From assembly GCF_900109285.1 (NCBI RefSeq), contig NZ_FNZQ01000005.1, positions 124,001 through 188,000 on the forward strand: a stretch of DNA of 64,000 nt, read 5' to 3'. The notes below the pieces were generated by a model that was not told the DNA's origin, did not search any database, and saw only the letters and a list, made by a program, of their open reading frames with translations. The position numbers and the translations under genes are program-made. Positions 56,442 to 64,000 of this stretch are shown here, piece by piece. The DNA comes from Jannaschia helgolandensis. GTDB taxonomy: Bacteria; Pseudomonadota; Alphaproteobacteria; Rhodobacterales; Rhodobacteraceae. Numbering within the stretch: the stretch's first letter is position 1; each line of letters begins with the position of its first letter.

Positions 56442-56478
56442 GTTGCTCTCCTACGCTTAGTTTCGAGATGTGCCGGGC

Positions 56479-56507
56479 TTGATTGCTCGGACGACTCGGA
56501 CTGTAGC
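56479..56507 (+). promoter_or_regulatory. Candidate promoter of the STAND-like gene
   Basis: TTGATT (56479-56484) and TGTAGC (56502-56507) are 17 bases apart, 26 bases before the ATG. The spacer holds two copies of CTCGGAC (around 56486 and 56495), which could be a direct-repeat binding site. Moderate match only. Confidence 0.35.
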
Positions 56508-56532
56508 GGGATGAGGGGAGGCGATCCGGACC

Positions 56533-59142
56533 ATGAGCGGACCAAAAACGAACCACGACGAGAGCGTACTTCCGCCGCGGATCGATGCACGTAACCGCGC
56601 ATTCGGCCATGAAGTCAAGGAAATGATGAAGGAACTGGGATTTGCCACGCAGTTGGAACTGTTGCAGGCTCTGCCAGAAACGGTGGAGTACACGCCAGAC
56701 ACATTCCGCTTCCTTTTGGCCGGGCGACGCGAGGGGCCGTGGTTCGATGCGTTCCAGGCGATCATTGCGGTCTTTGCCGAGCGTCAGATGGCTATGTTTC
56801 CGTCAGCGCACCATGAAGGGCGCGAAAAGACAGAACAGAAGATTCGAGCTCGGGTTTTTGGAGATCAACAGCTCGAACCACAACCTTCCGACGACATCGC
56901 TGCTCCTTCATTTCGTCCTCTCGCCCTCCCCACCGCGCCGTCGGAATATGCCGATGACTTCTTAGACGTAAAGGCCCCGACTTTGGACGATATCGCTGCG
57001 GGGTTCGATATTGACCGGTATGAATACGTAAAAGAGGGCGGTATCCGATCTGCTGCATTGGCCTGCTTGGGGGGTGACCCCGCCAACTACATCTTCACAA
57101 TCAGCGGCCCATCCGGCTCGGGAAAAAGCGTCATCTCACAAAGATTGGCACTGGACTGCCTTAGAGCCGGCTATGGCGTCCATTCCTTGTATGCCGATTG
57201 GACCTCGCCCAAGGCGCTTTCACATCAGATCCGTGACGTCGTATCCAGAGACTGCAAGCCATCTCTGTTCTTAATTGACGGGGCGGCTCGACTCGCCAGA
57301 GGTCAGGTGAGCCTTTCGGATGTATCCGGAAGTTTGGACGATATCAAGTTTCCAGTCGTTCTGGTCGCAACCGAAGTCTGGCGAATCCTGTCACCCAACG
57401 AACTTGCGAGCCTCAACCGCGATAAAATACGCGCCTACCACTGGTCAGTTGGACGATTAAGTGACAATGAATTAAACGCCCTAATCGATAAGGTCGTCTC
57501 CCTAGAAACTGAAGGAAAAGTTCGGCATATTCGCTGTCACCTATCCAAGGCTGCACGTATCGCACTCTGCCAAGAGGAGAGAGACAGGCTTCTGGCTGCA
57601 ACTCTACTGATATTTCGGTATGGACGCGCTGTATCTGATTTGCTTGTTGAAGAGTTCAATTCTCTAAGCGGAAGTTTTGCTCAAATCATCTATGAAATTG
57701 TTATTACATTTTCCGGACTAAAGCTCGATGTTCCCGTAAGCGTAATCAATAGAATATTGAGAAAGAAAAAGATTCAAGAGTCTGGTTTCTGGAATACCCT
57801 TGAGCGCGTCACTGCAAATAGGGAAGGATGCGTCGGAATCAGGCATGAGCTTTTCTTTCGATACATCGCGCCCTTCGCAGTGCCAAGTAGCCATGATCGC
57901 GCGCGCAATCTCTTGTTCATTTTGCTTCACTTGTCGGAAGAGAGTCCCACCGAAGATGATTTCGCCAGGTCGGTCTTCGCAAAAACCAAACCCATTGCGA
58001 ACTTGCTAGTTCGCGACGAGTCGGCAGTAGGGAGTCTTATTCAGGAGGGGCGGGAGGCGGCGACGGGTGAGCTTCCCGAAGTCTGGTGTTCCGACTGGCT
58101 GACTTGCTTAGGTAGGTTAGCTAGGATTGTTCTCTTTGATCACGACACTGCGGAAGTCTGCTTTTCGCGGGCGGTTGCAGCAAATCCACAGAATAAGTTC
58201 GCTCATCGGGAGCGGTCTTGGAATTTGCTTCATGCAGGTCGAATAGGTCCGGCCGAGGATGCGGCCAGAGAGGCCGTGAGGGCTTTTCCGTCAGATGTGC
58301 AGACGTTGGTTCAGTCTGCCACCGTTCTTCAATACACCAGTGAAGCTGGATTCGATTTTGCGGGTGAGCTTTTCGAGACAGCGCTGCAAATCGACGTAAA
58401 CAATGACGAGGCCCGTGACAAACTCGACAGGTATGAAGATGCTAAGGCGTATCGTACTTACATTACGAAAAACTGGTCGGATCTTGAGGAAGACATTCTA
58501 GAAAGGTTGCGCGCGCCATGGTTTATATGGACCGTAAGGAAAGGAGTTGGTACTTCCCGATGGAATAAAGCCTTAAGGGGTAAGTTGGGTGGGCTAATTC
58601 GTGACCCAATGGGGGATATAGATGAAATTCGTGAGGTAGCCGAGGTTGCAAAATACACCAAGGACAAGTTCACGAAGGCGTTACTGTTGGCAAATGTGGC
58701 AAGGGCGGAGTATCTCCAGTGGTACCATGGCGGAATGGAGTTGGATGCAGATCGTGTCGAAAAGCAATTTGAGACGGCTTTGTCGAATGCGCCACGAGAG
58801 CCGTTTATTAGAACTTGGTTCGGGACGTTTCTGAAAGAAGTTAGGGAAGACTGGATTGGAGCAGAGAGAGAATATCGCAGCGCAATCAAGATGGCCTGTG
58901 AGTATACAAGTCGAGACGGCCAAAAGCCATTTGAGGATCATCCAATGCTTTTGAACAATCTTGCAATTCTTCTCAAGGAACTGGGCCGCAAAGAGAATGA
59001 TCCGAGGGCCAAGTATAAAGAGGCGGATGACCTATTGAAACGCGCTATTGCGAAGATTGATGGTGAAAACTCTAGGTTTCAATGGCCGAAAGAGGAATTC
59101 GAGGACCTACAGCGGCTCAAGGCAGAAGCGGGGCTAATGTAG
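56533..59142 (+). CDS. Large STAND-like P-loop NTPase with TPR C-terminus
   Basis: 869 residues. An N-terminal part (about 20-85) looks like a helix-turn-helix (AFGHEVKEMMKELGFATQLE). A P-loop NTPase domain follows with Walker A ISGPSGSGKSV near 190-200, Walker B CKPSLFLIDGAARL near 241-254 and FPVVLVATEVWRI as a sensor segment. A helical arm spans about 290-530, and TPR-like repeats from about 540 to the end (VCFSRAVAANPQNKFAHRER and ALLLANVARAEYLQW). This architecture is that of STAND sensors, many of which defend against phages. No obvious effector domain is fused. Base composition is visibly more A/T-rich than the core genes, indicating transfer. A GGGGAGG site precedes the start. Confidence 0.7.
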   Translation: MSGPKTNHDESVLPPRIDARNRAFGHEVKEMMKELGFATQLELLQALPETVEYTPDTFRFLLAGRREGPWFDAFQAIIAVFAERQMAMFPSAHHEGREKTEQKIRARVFGDQQLEPQPSDDIAAPSFRPLALPTAPSEYADDFLDVKAPTLDDIAAGFDIDRYEYVKEGGIRSAALACLGGDPANYIFTISGPSGSGKSVISQRLALDCLRAGYGVHSLYADWTSPKALSHQIRDVVSRDCKPSLFLIDGAARLARGQVSLSDVSGSLDDIKFPVVLVATEVWRILSPNELASLNRDKIRAYHWSVGRLSDNELNALIDKVVSLETEGKVRHIRCHLSKAARIALCQEERDRLLAATLLIFRYGRAVSDLLVEEFNSLSGSFAQIIYEIVITFSGLKLDVPVSVINRILRKKKIQESGFWNTLERVTANREGCVGIRHELFFRYIAPFAVPSSHDRARNLLFILLHLSEESPTEDDFARSVFAKTKPIANLLVRDESAVGSLIQEGREAATGELPEVWCSDWLTCLGRLARIVLFDHDTAEVCFSRAVAANPQNKFAHRERSWNLLHAGRIGPAEDAAREAVRAFPSDVQTLVQSATVLQYTSEAGFDFAGELFETALQIDVNNDEARDKLDRYEDAKAYRTYITKNWSDLEEDILERLRAPWFIWTVRKGVGTSRWNKALRGKLGGLIRDPMGDIDEIREVAEVAKYTKDKFTKALLLANVARAEYLQWYHGGMELDADRVEKQFETALSNAPREPFIRTWFGTFLKEVREDWIGAEREYRSAIKMACEYTSRDGQKPFEDHPMLLNNLAILLKELGRKENDPRAKYKEADDLLKRAIAKIDGENSRFQWPKEEFEDLQRLKAEAGLM

Positions 59143-59159
59143 CTTGGATCGCGCTGCCG

Positions 59160-59561
59160 TCAGCGGGCTTCGACGCTTCCCTCAAACACAAAGTCCATCT
59201 GCTCCGCCCACGGCTGGTCGGCGACAGCGACCAGGTCGTTCAGCGAAAGCGCTGGCGGCACGCGCCGAATGACGAGGTGTTCGAGCACTCCCGGCGACAG
59301 ATAGGCGAGCCGCATCATTCGACTCACGAACCGGTCGGAGACCTTCTCGGCCGCCGCGATGTCCTGGATGGTGGAGGCGGCACCGGTTTCCAGCTGCCGC
59401 CGCCAGTTCCAGGCGCGGGCGATTGCGTGTAGTACATGGGGGTCCTGTGAACGGTCATCCCGAGAAGTCAGATTGTCGGGCGGCAAGATCTTCGGCCGCC
59501 CGTTGCGTTTGCGGATCGTCAGCGGGATGACGACCCGGATGGTCTCCGTTGAACCGGTCAT
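59160..59561 (-). CDS. Small HTH-like protein of the recombinase module
   Basis: 133 residues. A helix-turn-helix-like segment TIQDIAAAEKVSDRFVSRMMRLAYLSPGV lies near residues 62-90, as in the ParB/recombinase-associated proteins that often follow large serine recombinases in alphaproteobacteria. Its start overlaps the recombinase stop by four bases. It is convergent with the STAND gene, 17 bases apart. It probably helps DNA binding in the recombination complex, which is inference. Confidence 0.72.
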   Translation of the reverse strand: MTGSTETIRVVIPLTIRKRNGRPKILPPDNLTSRDDRSQDPHVLHAIARAWNWRRQLETGAASTIQDIAAAEKVSDRFVSRMMRLAYLSPGVLEHLVIRRVPPALSLNDLVAVADQPWAEQMDFVFEGSVEAR

Positions 59562-60895
59562 GCGCAGGCCTCCGTCTGGCGGGGTGCCATCATGTCCCTG
59601 AGAACCGAGCCCAGCCCCTCATTGCGCAAATCGACGGCGATGCCGCCTTCGCCGACGATCACCCGCTCCACCAGAAGATGGACGATGCGGGTCTGCTCCG
59701 CCGGATAGAGCGCCGCCCAAAGCTGATCGAACTCGCCGAGCGCTTTCACGACTGCCTTCTCATCGACGGTCGGGCTCTCCTCGCGAAGGGCTTTGATCGT
59801 TCGCGCCACGATCTCGGGCGCGCGGATCATGCGGCGAATTTCGCCGACGACGGCATCCTCGACCATACCTGCGGGCAAGCGCAGCGGGCCTGAAGTCTCG
59901 CCGGTCGGGCGATTACGGATCAGGTCCATCGAGGCGTAGTAGCGGTAGAGGCGCGTGCCCCTCTTCGTCGCTGTCGGCGTCATCGCCGTGCCGGTGTCGG
60001 TGAAGATGATCCCCTTCAGCAGGGCTGGCGTCTGGCGCCTCGTATTCTTTGCCCGCAGCCGCGGGCTTTCCTGCAGGATGCTGTGAACCTTGTTCCACAG
60101 GCCCCGGTCGATGATGGCTTTATGTTCGCCGGGATAGGCCGTGCCCTTGTGGACGGCTTCCCCGAGGTAGACCCGGTTGTTGATCAGCTTGTAGAGGAAG
60201 CCTTTGTCGATCAGCTTGTCGCGTTTGTTCAGCACACCTTCGGCTGCCAGCGCTTTGGCTAGCGTCGTGGCAGAGCCGATGGCAACGAACCGCTCGAAGA
60301 TCATCCTGACTGTCGCGGCCTCGGCATCATTGATCACCAGCTTGCGGTCGCGCACGTCGTAGCCGAGCGGGACGTAGCCGCCCATCCACATGCCGCGCTT
60401 GCGCGAGGCCGCGACCTTGTCGCGGATGCGCTCGCCGATGACCTCCCGTTCGAACTGCGCAAAGCTGAGCAGGATGTTCAGCGTCAGGCGGCCCATCGAC
60501 GTCGTTGTGTTGAACGACTGCGTGACCGACACGAACGTCACCTGATTGCGGTCAAAGATCTCAACCAGCTTGGCGAAATCCATCAGCGAGCGCGACAACC
60601 GATCGATCTTGTAGACGACGATCACGTCGATCAGTCCCGCTTCGACATCCTGGATGAGGCGCTTCAGGCCGGGCCGCTCCAGCGTGCCGCCGGAGAAGCC
60701 GCCGTCGTCATAACCCTCACGGATGGCCGTCCAGCCTTCCGCCTTCTGGCTCGCCACATAGGCCTCGCAGGCCTCGCGCTGGGCGTCGAGGCTGTTGAAC
60801 TCCATGTCGAGCCCTTCCTCGCTCGACTTGCGGGTATAGATGGCGCAGCGCAGACGGCGAGTCATGACCGCGACGGCTTCCTGATGACGGCTCAT
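59558..60895 (-). CDS. Large serine recombinase
   Basis: 445 residues from the ATG at 60895, which overlaps the upstream gene stop (ATGA). N-terminal resolvase domain: CAIYTRKSSEEGLDMEFNSL near residue 15 contains the nucleophilic Ser, and VYKIDRLSRSLMDF near 80 the conserved Arg. A recombinase domain follows (about 170-290) and a C-terminal helical part. It would catalyse insertion and excision of a mobile element. It is the third gene of a four-gene set with DUF2924. No att repeats found by eye. Confidence 0.9.
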   Translation of the reverse strand: MSRHQEAVAVMTRRLRCAIYTRKSSEEGLDMEFNSLDAQREACEAYVASQKAEGWTAIREGYDDGGFSGGTLERPGLKRLIQDVEAGLIDVIVVYKIDRLSRSLMDFAKLVEIFDRNQVTFVSVTQSFNTTTSMGRLTLNILLSFAQFEREVIGERIRDKVAASRKRGMWMGGYVPLGYDVRDRKLVINDAEAATVRMIFERFVAIGSATTLAKALAAEGVLNKRDKLIDKGFLYKLINNRVYLGEAVHKGTAYPGEHKAIIDRGLWNKVHSILQESPRLRAKNTRRQTPALLKGIIFTDTGTAMTPTATKRGTRLYRYYASMDLIRNRPTGETSGPLRLPAGMVEDAVVGEIRRMIRAPEIVARTIKALREESPTVDEKAVVKALGEFDQLWAALYPAEQTRIVHLLVERVIVGEGGIAVDLRNEGLGSVLRDMMAPRQTEACA

Positions 60896-61404
60896 CTGTC
60901 GTCCCTCCGGGCTTCGCGCAGGCCGAAGAAGCGGTAGCCGTTCCATTGCGTGCCGGTGATCGCCCGCGCCGCCGCCGACAGCGACTTGAATTTGCGCCCC
61001 TGCCAGTCGAACCCGTTCTTCATCACGGTGACGGTGTGCTCCACCCCGTCCCATTCGCGCACCAGCCGCGTGCCGACAACCGGGTTGCGGGGATCGGCGA
61101 TGATCGACCTGTGCCTGGCTTGGCCCTCGATCTCGTCGGCCAGCAGGTCCAACGTCCGTCGCGTCTCGCGCGAAAGCCCGCCGAGGGTCAGTTCCTGAAT
61201 CCGGTAGCCGAGCCTCAGCTCAAGGTAACTGCGGCTGTTATTCGGAGCGGACGAGCCGAAGAGGCTCTCCCACTTCGTCTTCAGCTCCACGACCGTCATT
61301 CGCTTGAGCGCTGAAAGCTGCATGACCACGCTCTCTTCCGCCGAGGCGCATTCGCCCGGCCGCCCCTGCGGGGGATCCATCTTTCTCTTTGTTCCTGGCA
61401 TCAT
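60892..61404 (-). CDS. DUF2924 domain protein
   Basis: 170 residues from the ATG at 61404, which follows a GGAGGG site. The DUF2924 domain reads LKRMTVVELKTKWESLFGS (about 34-52) and later LTLGGLSRETRRTLDLLAD, ending with a small domain (KNGFDWQGRKFKSLSAAARAITG) like those that bind DNA in recombinase systems. It overlaps both neighbours by four bases. Always accompanies serine recombinases of this kind. Confidence 0.85.
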   Translation of the reverse strand: MMPGTKRKMDPPQGRPGECASAEESVVMQLSALKRMTVVELKTKWESLFGSSAPNNSRSYLELRLGYRIQELTLGGLSRETRRTLDLLADEIEGQARHRSIIADPRNPVVGTRLVREWDGVEHTVTVMKNGFDWQGRKFKSLSAAARAITGTQWNGYRFFGLREARRDDR

Positions 61405-61625
61405 TGCCCTCCATCTCGGTTGCTCGGTTTGCGACGACCAACACGGCGTTTGAGGGCGAGAATGTCGAATGAACTGTCTTCGCCGACTGCAGATAAAGAA
61501 CTGGACTGCTCTGGCAGAACACGCCTCAGCCCCGCCGCAATAATGCACGCGAGTTCATTGAGGCGTTCATCCGCCGACAGACGGGCGGGCAACGGAGGAT
61601 TCGGGCCGGATCGAGATTCTTGCAT
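61401..61625 (-). CDS. Small protein heading the recombinase operon
   Basis: 74 residues with the segment ADERLNELACIIAAGLRRVLPEQSS (about 18-42), the form seen in small proteins that precede DUF2924 genes, and a basic C-terminus. Its stop overlaps the DUF2924 start (ATGA). No known activity. The ribosome binding site is weak. Confidence 0.65.
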   Translation of the reverse strand: MQESRSGPNPPLPARLSADERLNELACIIAAGLRRVLPEQSSSLSAVGEDSSFDILALKRRVGRRKPSNRDGGQ

Positions 61626-61704
61626 GAGACCGTTCGCAACAAAAGATGATCAGCAAACGGTAGTCGCGAAACGGCCATATGCAATCTATTTCAATGACTT
61701 AACG

Positions 61705-61720
61705 TGATTGCACGCAATCA
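61705..61720. promoter_or_regulatory. Perfect inverted repeat upstream of the recombinase operon
   Basis: TGATTGC (61705-61711) and GCAATCA (61714-61720) around AC. It is in the 157-base gap between the Abi_C gene and the recombinase operon and may be an operator for the latter. Confidence 0.35.
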
Positions 61721-61782
61721 TTCGAAGCGTGACGCAGATCGTATGGTCCTTGTAGGTGGCTGCTTCCTTCTGAAGGGGGCGA

Positions 61783-62550
61783 TCAGTCATCGAATCGAAC
61801 GGTATCGATGCTCTTGACGAAACGGAGCACCGCGCACACCGAGTCAAAGATGAACCGCGCCTCCGCCTTGTCGAGCAGCTCATTGTCATGAGCGAGGCTC
61901 TGATTATTCCGAACGTGATTGAACTTGTCGAAGACACCGATCGAATTCTTGATGATCTGCTCCGTCATTTCCCGGAGCTCCCGCTCCTGTTTCAAAGCCT
62001 TGACATACTTGCCGACGCGGCTGTGAAGGGGCTCGGTCCGATCCCAGGTGACGCCTCTCCGGTCGAGCAGGTGCCCAAACTTCTTTGCGCAGTAGGTATG
62101 TAGGCGATCCAAAGCCACTGCGGGGCGATCGGCAATGATGTCGCGTTCTATAGCGGCAACCAGCTCGTCGAGAGTCTGGTCGACGGCGAATCGTTCGATC
62201 GCATCCGTTCGAGCGATTGTACCGCCGCCTTCTATACGTGAGAGAAGGTCGAAAAAATTTACTCCAATCTCACCGTCGCGCGGACCCGGCGACCGGGTTG
62301 CTTCACGGTACTGCCACAGGCTACGCAGCACTCGCGAAACGGTAGCCGGGGGTTCAACACGACAGAATGCCCGCAGACGGTTCATCTTCGATGTTCCGTT
62401 GGACTGGTATTTTCGATCATCAATATCGATTTTGAACTCTTCCTCGAAATACTCTCGAAATGTCCGGTCGGAGAAATTGAGGACATAGCCGGGGTCGGCC
62501 TGGAAGGCGTCATCGATAATTCGGATATCAGAATGCTTGAGGTCAATCAT
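61783..62550 (-). CDS. Abi_C-like (HEPN-type) abortive infection protein
   Basis: 255 residues from the ATG at 62550 (TTG at 62562 possible, four residues longer). The first 200 residues have no recognised domain. The C-terminal part reads IIKNSIGVFDKFNHVRNNQSLAHDN followed by AEARFIFDSVCAVLRFVKSID. The Arg-Asn...His spacing (RNNQSLAH) matches the Rx4-6H active site of HEPN ribonucleases, and the rest resembles the Abi_C domain. It follows the ImmA/IrrE gene by a few bases. A toxin-like RNA-degrading role is inferred. Confidence 0.7.
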   Translation of the reverse strand: MIDLKHSDIRIIDDAFQADPGYVLNFSDRTFREYFEEEFKIDIDDRKYQSNGTSKMNRLRAFCRVEPPATVSRVLRSLWQYREATRSPGPRDGEIGVNFFDLLSRIEGGGTIARTDAIERFAVDQTLDELVAAIERDIIADRPAVALDRLHTYCAKKFGHLLDRRGVTWDRTEPLHSRVGKYVKALKQERELREMTEQIIKNSIGVFDKFNHVRNNQSLAHDNELLDKAEARFIFDSVCAVLRFVKSIDTVRFDD

Positions 62551-62564
62551 ATTTGCGTCCAACG

Positions 62565-63497
62565 TTATTCTCTGACGCCAGCAATGAACTGGTCATAGCT
62601 GTCCCACGGCTCTTCCTCTTCGATGTCCGCTCCTCCACCGCGACCGTCGAACTGCAAAAGAGAAACCGAAATGCCGAGGCGATCAGAAAAGAAGGCGAGT
62701 TCCCGGACGGGCTCCGAGCCCCGGCTGAATGCCCAGATCCCGTCGGGGAGTGATGTGGGCCGCTGTCCACCGGCCTGTTGCGAAGTGGGGCCCATCGCCA
62801 TCACCGAACCATCCGGGATCGGCATGCCGGAACGGATGAACACGCCGCTCTTGTAGGCCGTCGTGCTGGCCCGTCCCCAAAGAGCGAAGCCGTCGCGTGC
62901 CACCACCATGGCAGCCCGGGCGTCGGTGAATTCGATCCACTTGCGTGTGGCGGCGAGAAGCGAGACCCCATATCGATCCGTGACGTGGCCGAGGAGATCG
63001 CGCGTCATTTCCTGGCCGCCAATCTGGTTGCGGTAGTCGTCGATGGGCATCAACAGGAAGGAGGCGAACGTGTCGGCCTCTTCCTCGCGCTCCCTCTCGG
63101 CGTCCTTCCAGTCGTTGGATTGGAGCGGAAGGCACTCGAAATCGTAGTCGTCGGACAGCTCGCCATCACGGTAGTGTTCGGCGGTGAGCGGGCGCCGATG
63201 CAGCAGGTAGTGCCCGAACTCGTGAGCCAACGTAAAACGCTCGCGCCCGCGGTAACGCGGCTGCGTATTGTAGAGAATCTGCCAACCGGGCTTCTTGCGC
63301 CGCGCGCGCAGCATGCCCTCGAAGCCGTCTATCTCGACACCCTTTACGGCCGTGATCGGATCTTCATGGTTGCGCGAGACCTCGAGCGCCAGCGCTTCGA
63401 CGTCCACCGGGAATCGGTCCTCCCCCAACACGGTGCGGAGTAGAACCGTCAGATCGTTGGCAGCCCGCCGGGGCGTTTTTCGGGCTCTATCGGTCAT
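62565..63497 (-). CDS. ImmA/IrrE family metallopeptidase
   Basis: 310 residues. The zinc motif is LAHEFGHYLLH (HExxH) near residues 90-100 with a downstream EREEEADTFASFLLMP supplying a third ligand. Such proteases cleave the XRE-type repressor encoded beside them, as ImmA does with ImmR. Start overlaps the XRE stop by four bases, and the Abi_C gene begins a few bases after its end, so all three share a transcript. The C-terminal 110 residues are not recognised. Confidence 0.87.
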   Translation of the reverse strand: MTDRARKTPRRAANDLTVLLRTVLGEDRFPVDVEALALEVSRNHEDPITAVKGVEIDGFEGMLRARRKKPGWQILYNTQPRYRGRERFTLAHEFGHYLLHRRPLTAEHYRDGELSDDYDFECLPLQSNDWKDAEREREEEADTFASFLLMPIDDYRNQIGGQEMTRDLLGHVTDRYGVSLLAATRKWIEFTDARAAMVVARDGFALWGRASTTAYKSGVFIRSGMPIPDGSVMAMGPTSQQAGGQRPTSLPDGIWAFSRGSEPVRELAFFSDRLGISVSLLQFDGRGGGADIEEEEPWDSYDQFIAGVRE

Positions 63498-63817
63498 TCA
63501 TCCTCGTCGTCCAGGATCCTCAGCATCTCTCGAAGTCGCTCTTTCCCCTTGGGGTTCATCCTCTGATACTTGCGAAAAAAGGCCGTGTCGTCGGCATCGG
63601 CCTCAGTGACGGCTTCAGTGGTGAGCAGATAGTCAGTGGTCGTTTCCAGAGCCAAGGCGATCTGCTGCAGTTTCTCCGCAGATGGCCGCGTAACCTCCTT
63701 GTTCTCGATCTCCCACATGTAGCTCTTGCTCGATCCGACCCGCTCGGCCAGCGCTTCCAAGGTCAGACCTCGCTTCAGTCTGAGCTCTCGAACGCGCTCT
63801 CCCAATGGTGTTGGCAC
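63494..63817 (-). CDS. XRE family repressor
   Basis: 107 residues from a GTG at 63817, chosen because AGGAGG lies six bases upstream. The helix-turn-helix is RVRELRLKRGLTLEALAERVGSSKSYMWEIENKE (about 8-41), followed by an acidic C-terminus. The frame extends upstream to 63913, but that part lies over the promoter and has no ribosome binding site. It is the likely repressor of its own operon and of the divergent DUF2188 gene, and the likely target of the ImmA/IrrE protease. Confidence 0.88.
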   Translation of the reverse strand: MPTPLGERVRELRLKRGLTLEALAERVGSSKSYMWEIENKEVTRPSAEKLQQIALALETTTDYLLTTEAVTEADADDTAFFRKYQRMNPKGKERLREMLRILDDEDE

Positions 63818-63835
63818 CGGTGTCCTCCTGCTTTT

Positions 63836-63922
63836 CAACGAGTTCGTTGTCGCGATACATCTAGTGCTTGACACGCCATACGCGCAATCCCTATCTTCCG
63901 CAGAAGTTCGCAAGAACGAACT
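63836..63922. promoter_or_regulatory. Divergent promoters with two inverted repeats
   Basis: Right promoter: TTGACA (63868-63873) and TATCTT (63892-63897), 18 bases apart. Inverted repeat AGTTCG (63905-63910) and CGAACT (63917-63922) lies at its start point. Left promoter (minus strand): TTGCGC near 63887 and TAGATG (63863-63858). Inverted repeat CAACGA (63836-63841) and TCGTTG (63844-63849) lies at its start point. Both repeats share CGAGTTCGTT/AGTTCG cores, so one XRE dimer type could control both directions. Confidence 0.5.
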
Positions 63923-63955
63923 GCAGTTAGCGCTTTTACAAGACAGGAGGCCGTC

Positions 63956-64000
63956 ATGGCAAAAGGCAAAGGGTCAGGGACCCATCACGTAGTTCCCAAT
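63956..64000 (+). CDS. DUF2188 protein, partial (right edge)
   Basis: MAKGKGSGTHHVVPN are the first 15 residues, the typical start of DUF2188 proteins, which are small (about 75 residues), basic and of unknown function. An AGGAGG site precedes the ATG by five bases. The gene is cut by the window edge. It is divergent from the XRE-ImmA-Abi_C operon with a strong -35/-10 and an operator-like repeat. Confidence 0.7.
   Translation, partial: MAKGKGSGTHHVVPN

Noticed and set aside
56016-56594. 192-codon plus-strand open frame over the two small ORFs
   Set aside because: Its Thr/Ala-rich part is the complement of the Gly-rich ORF. The terminator orientation and ribosome binding sites support the minus strand.
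63818-63913. Upstream 32-codon extension of the XRE gene
   Set aside because: It covers the divergent promoter region and lacks a ribosome binding site, whereas GTG at 63817 has an AGGAGG at ideal distance.
1-64000. CRISPR array
   Set aside because: No regularly spaced direct repeats were seen; the only tandem repeat is the two-copy 20-base duplication at 32926-32965.
1-64000. Intact insertion sequence or transposase gene
   Set aside because: No DDE transposase or terminal inverted repeats recognised. The only mobility gene is the serine recombinase.

Overview
The window looks like chromosome of a Rhodobacterales (Roseobacter-group) alphaproteobacterium. It is GC-rich and carries the block murA - DUF2948 - hisD - UPF0262 - phosphatase - infA - maf - RNase E/G - yacG, which as I recall is usual for that order. 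It is also dense in TRAP and ABC import operons, has an smo-type polyol operon and an frc-type sugar operon, and has a sulfide operon led by a regulator with the two spaced cysteines of SqrR/BigR. The species assignment is inference.

Layout. 1-748 has no convincing gene. 749-1951 is an AlkX/YcaQ-like glycosylase. 2103-10805 holds an RpiR regulator divergent from a catabolic operon: N-formylglutamate-amidohydrolase-like enzyme, TRAP transporter, PuuA-type glutamine-synthetase-like ligase, aldehyde dehydrogenase and iron alcohol dehydrogenase. Together these suggest use of an amine or amino alcohol through gamma-glutamyl intermediates. 11067-18631 is a LacI regulator plus smoEFGK-smoS-mtlK for sorbitol/mannitol. 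18864-24680 is a sulfide-responsive ArsR repressor divergent from two YeeE/YedE proteins, a persulfide-dioxygenase-like hydrolase, a rhodanese, a SulP transporter and a translationally coupled multicopper oxidase.

24729-25163 has a broken GIY-YIG-like gene and tRNA-Phe. 25279-32485 is the housekeeping block, interrupted by a frameshifted Imm11-like gene. tRNA-Thr follows, then a gene disrupted by a 20-bp tandem duplication, then hydantoinase A/B genes, frcBCA and a divergent ROK regulator. 41821-49999 has an orphan cheD, a membrane-anchored rhodanese, a secreted esterase, the osmoregulated periplasmic glucan genes (opgC, opgG, opgH) and a TTC38-like TPR gene. 50170-55004 has a CoA transferase, a ThDP enzyme and an acyl-CoA dehydrogenase divergent from a LysR regulator. 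DUF302 and tRNA-Ser close the core part.

From about 55.7 kb to the right edge the window changes to an accessory region. It holds two 47-residue ORFs with their own terminator, a divergent 869-residue STAND-like NTPase with TPRs, a four-gene large-serine-recombinase module whose genes overlap by 4 bases, and an XRE - ImmA/IrrE - Abi_C (HEPN-like) operon divergent from a DUF2188 gene, with an inverted repeat at each of the two facing promoters. This is the best place to look for undescribed, probably defensive, biology.
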